From the NCBI GenBank assembly GCA_018449595.1, contig JAAVUU010000005.1, positions 62,001-126,000 of the forward strand: a DNA stretch of 64,000 nucleotides, in the 5' to 3' direction. Below are positions 62,923 to 64,000 of this stretch, one piece after another; the stretch's first letter is position 1, and every line of letters starts with the position of its first letter. The translations under genes and the position numbers were made by a program. This stretch comes from Rhizobiales bacterium dw_265 (GTDB taxonomy: Bacteria > Pseudomonadota > Alphaproteobacteria > Micropepsales > Micropepsaceae). The notes under the pieces are model-generated. The model made no database searches. It saw only the letters and a program-made list of their open reading frames with translations, and was not told the DNA's origin.

Positions 62923-63522
62923 ATGCTCACGCTTTATCACCATCCCCGCACCCGTTCGTCGCGCTTCCTCTTCCTGCTGGAGGAACTGGGCTGCCCGTAT
63001 GACATCCACCGCATCGCCAACATCCGCCGCGCCGACGGCAGCGGCGGCGTCGATCCGGAAAATCCCCATCCCCATGGCAAGTCGCCGGCGCTGAAGGATG
63101 GCGACACGCTGGTGTGGGAATCCTCCGCCATCGCATTATATCTCACGGACAAATTCACTCAGAACGGCATCGGTCCCGTGGTGGGCGATGCCCGGCGCGG
63201 CGCCTATCTGTCGTGGCTGGCCTATTATGCCGGCGTGATGGAGCCCGCCTGGATGAGCGCCTATATGAAATGGGAAATCCCGCGCGGCACCGCCGGCTGG
63301 GTCAAGACCGGCGAGATGATGACCTTCGTCAACGCCACCCTGGAAAAAGGCCCCTATCTGCTGGGCGAAAAGTTCAGCGCCGCGGACATCCTGATCGGCA
63401 CCACCCTCAAGATGTTCATGGGTTCGCCGCTGCTGGAAAAGACCGATCTGCTGGAAGCCTATGTCGGCCGGGTGATGGCGCGGCCCGCCTTTGCCCGCGC
63501 CCAGGCCAAAGAGAATGGTTGA
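62923..63522 (+). CDS. glutathione S-transferase family protein
   Basis: A 199-residue protein: N-terminal thioredoxin-like domain (residues 1-80) with the active-site Ser/Arg region HHPRTRSSRFLFLLEEL and the cis-Pro GKSPALKDGD then VWESSAIALYL, followed by the helical C-terminal domain (FSAADILIGTTLKMF). Role in detoxification or redox unclear. Overlaps the next gene by 8 bp. Confidence 0.92.
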   Translation: MLTLYHHPRTRSSRFLFLLEELGCPYDIHRIANIRRADGSGGVDPENPHPHGKSPALKDGDTLVWESSAIALYLTDKFTQNGIGPVVGDARRGAYLSWLAYYAGVMEPAWMSAYMKWEIPRGTAGWVKTGEMMTFVNATLEKGPYLLGEKFSAADILIGTTLKMFMGSPLLEKTDLLEAYVGRVMARPAFARAQAKENG

Positions 63523-63706
63523 GATCGTCAACCTCAAGCGGGTGCGCAAGCAGCGCGCCAGGGCCGAAAAGGACAAGGCGGCCGAGGCCAACCGCGTCCT
63601 GCACGGGACGCCCAAGGCCGTGCGCAAGCTGGCCGACGCCCGCAAAGACCAGGCGGAACAGCGCATTTCCGGCCACAGGCTGGAAAAACCTGATGCGGAT
63701 AATTAA
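63515..63706 (+). CDS. DUF4169 family protein
   Basis: A 63-residue highly charged protein, [20 protein letters not shown]... with a C-terminal [10 protein letters not shown]. The family is small, Arg/Lys-rich and found only in alphaproteobacteria; function unknown. Start overlaps the GST stop. Confidence 0.85.
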   Translation: MVEIVNLKRVRKQRARAEKDKAAEANRVLHGTPKAVRKLADARKDQAEQRISGHRLEKPDADN

Positions 63707-63780
63707 GTGGGAATTGCACCCCCCACCCCGTAAAATCCCGAAATGTTCCCAGATTCCCTGTGTGCGCCCAAGGCTTCACG

Positions 63781-64000
63781 ATGAGCGGCTATGGCGACCG
63801 CTATTCCGATCCTTTGGATTCCGCGTTTGAAGAACCTTCAACCGCGCCGGTACCGCGCGATCCGCCCTATCTCGCCGGCCTGAACAAGGAACAGCGCGAG
63901 GCGGTGGAAGCGGTGGACGGCCCGGTGCTGGTGCTGGCCGGGGCGGGCACCGGCAAGACCCGCGTCCTGACCACCCGCCTGGCCCATATCCTGGCGACGC
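63781..64000 (+). CDS. UvrD/PcrA-type ATP-dependent helicase (partial)
   Basis: Only 73 residues are visible before the right edge. They contain the UvrD N-terminus [18 protein letters not shown] and Walker [19 protein letters not shown]. This is a superfamily 1A DNA helicase of repair or replication. ATG 63781 begins just after the DUF4169 gene. Confidence 0.9.
   Translation, partial: MSGYGDRYSDPLDSAFEEPSTAPVPRDPPYLAGLNKEQREAVEAVDGPVLVLAGAGTGKTRVLTTRLAHILAT

Overview
The window is chromosomal DNA of a high-GC alphaproteobacterium. Evidence for the class: a class I lysyl-tRNA synthetase, an SspB-alpha type ClpXP adaptor, a circularly permuted two-piece tmRNA gene, an internally duplicated dCTP deaminase, an OhrR/Ohr pair and many gene families typical of Caulobacter/Rhizomicrobium-like bacteria. 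No phage, IS element, integrase or CRISPR array was seen. Genus assignment is not possible from the sequence alone; a free-living, sugar-oxidising soil or plant-associated organism is an inference.

1-20 kb is mostly housekeeping and signalling. A partial RsiV-like exported protein and a DUF4345 membrane protein are followed by a compact operon (thioredoxin-TPR chaperone, Lon-N domain protein, Trm112, DUF971, KirBac potassium channel). Then come a TetR regulator, pyrD, an S24 repressor-like regulator with an operator-like dyad, the operon lysK-TPR-lipoprotein, a hybrid histidine kinase with decayed receiver and Hpt domains, a DinG-like helicase overlapping a dCTP deaminase, a candidate small RNA, GNAT and TIGR02206 genes, and a translationally coupled HerA-like ATPase/histidine kinase pair.

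20-56 kb is a carbohydrate-oxidation region. Parts: a KdgT-type permease, two tandem esterases, gluconokinase, aldose 1-epimerase, a Tat-exported sugar isomerase-like protein, two SDR dehydrogenases, an MFS sugar-acid transporter, an IlvD/Edd sugar-acid dehydratase, an FAH-family hydrolase, a cytochrome c, three PQQ-dependent dehydrogenases, two ThuA proteins, a GntR regulator, a DUF1080 (3-keto-disaccharide hydrolase family) protein, two GMC oxidoreductases each paired with a Tat-exported gluconate 2-dehydrogenase subunit 3-like protein, an NHL-repeat protein and a D-erythronate dehydrogenase-like enzyme. A dyad TGTAT-N5-ATACA and variants lie at three promoter regions here and are a candidate operator for the GntR protein. 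The region is interrupted by an OGT-like TPR glycosyltransferase, a sterol desaturase-family protein, a fatty acid desaturase, tRNA-Gly(CCC), the ohr/ohrR pair, an orphan Flp pilin and an asparaginase.

56-64 kb returns to housekeeping: a previously easy-to-miss 47-aa membrane protein, thyA, the permuted ssrA gene (tag ANDNEMALAA), an MFS exporter, sspB, fumC, a spermidine synthase-like protein, RHH protein, GST, DUF4169 and the start of a UvrD-type helicase.

Seven copies of a palindromic GTCATGGCCCG...CGGGCCATGAC element sit between genes, usually just after stop codons.
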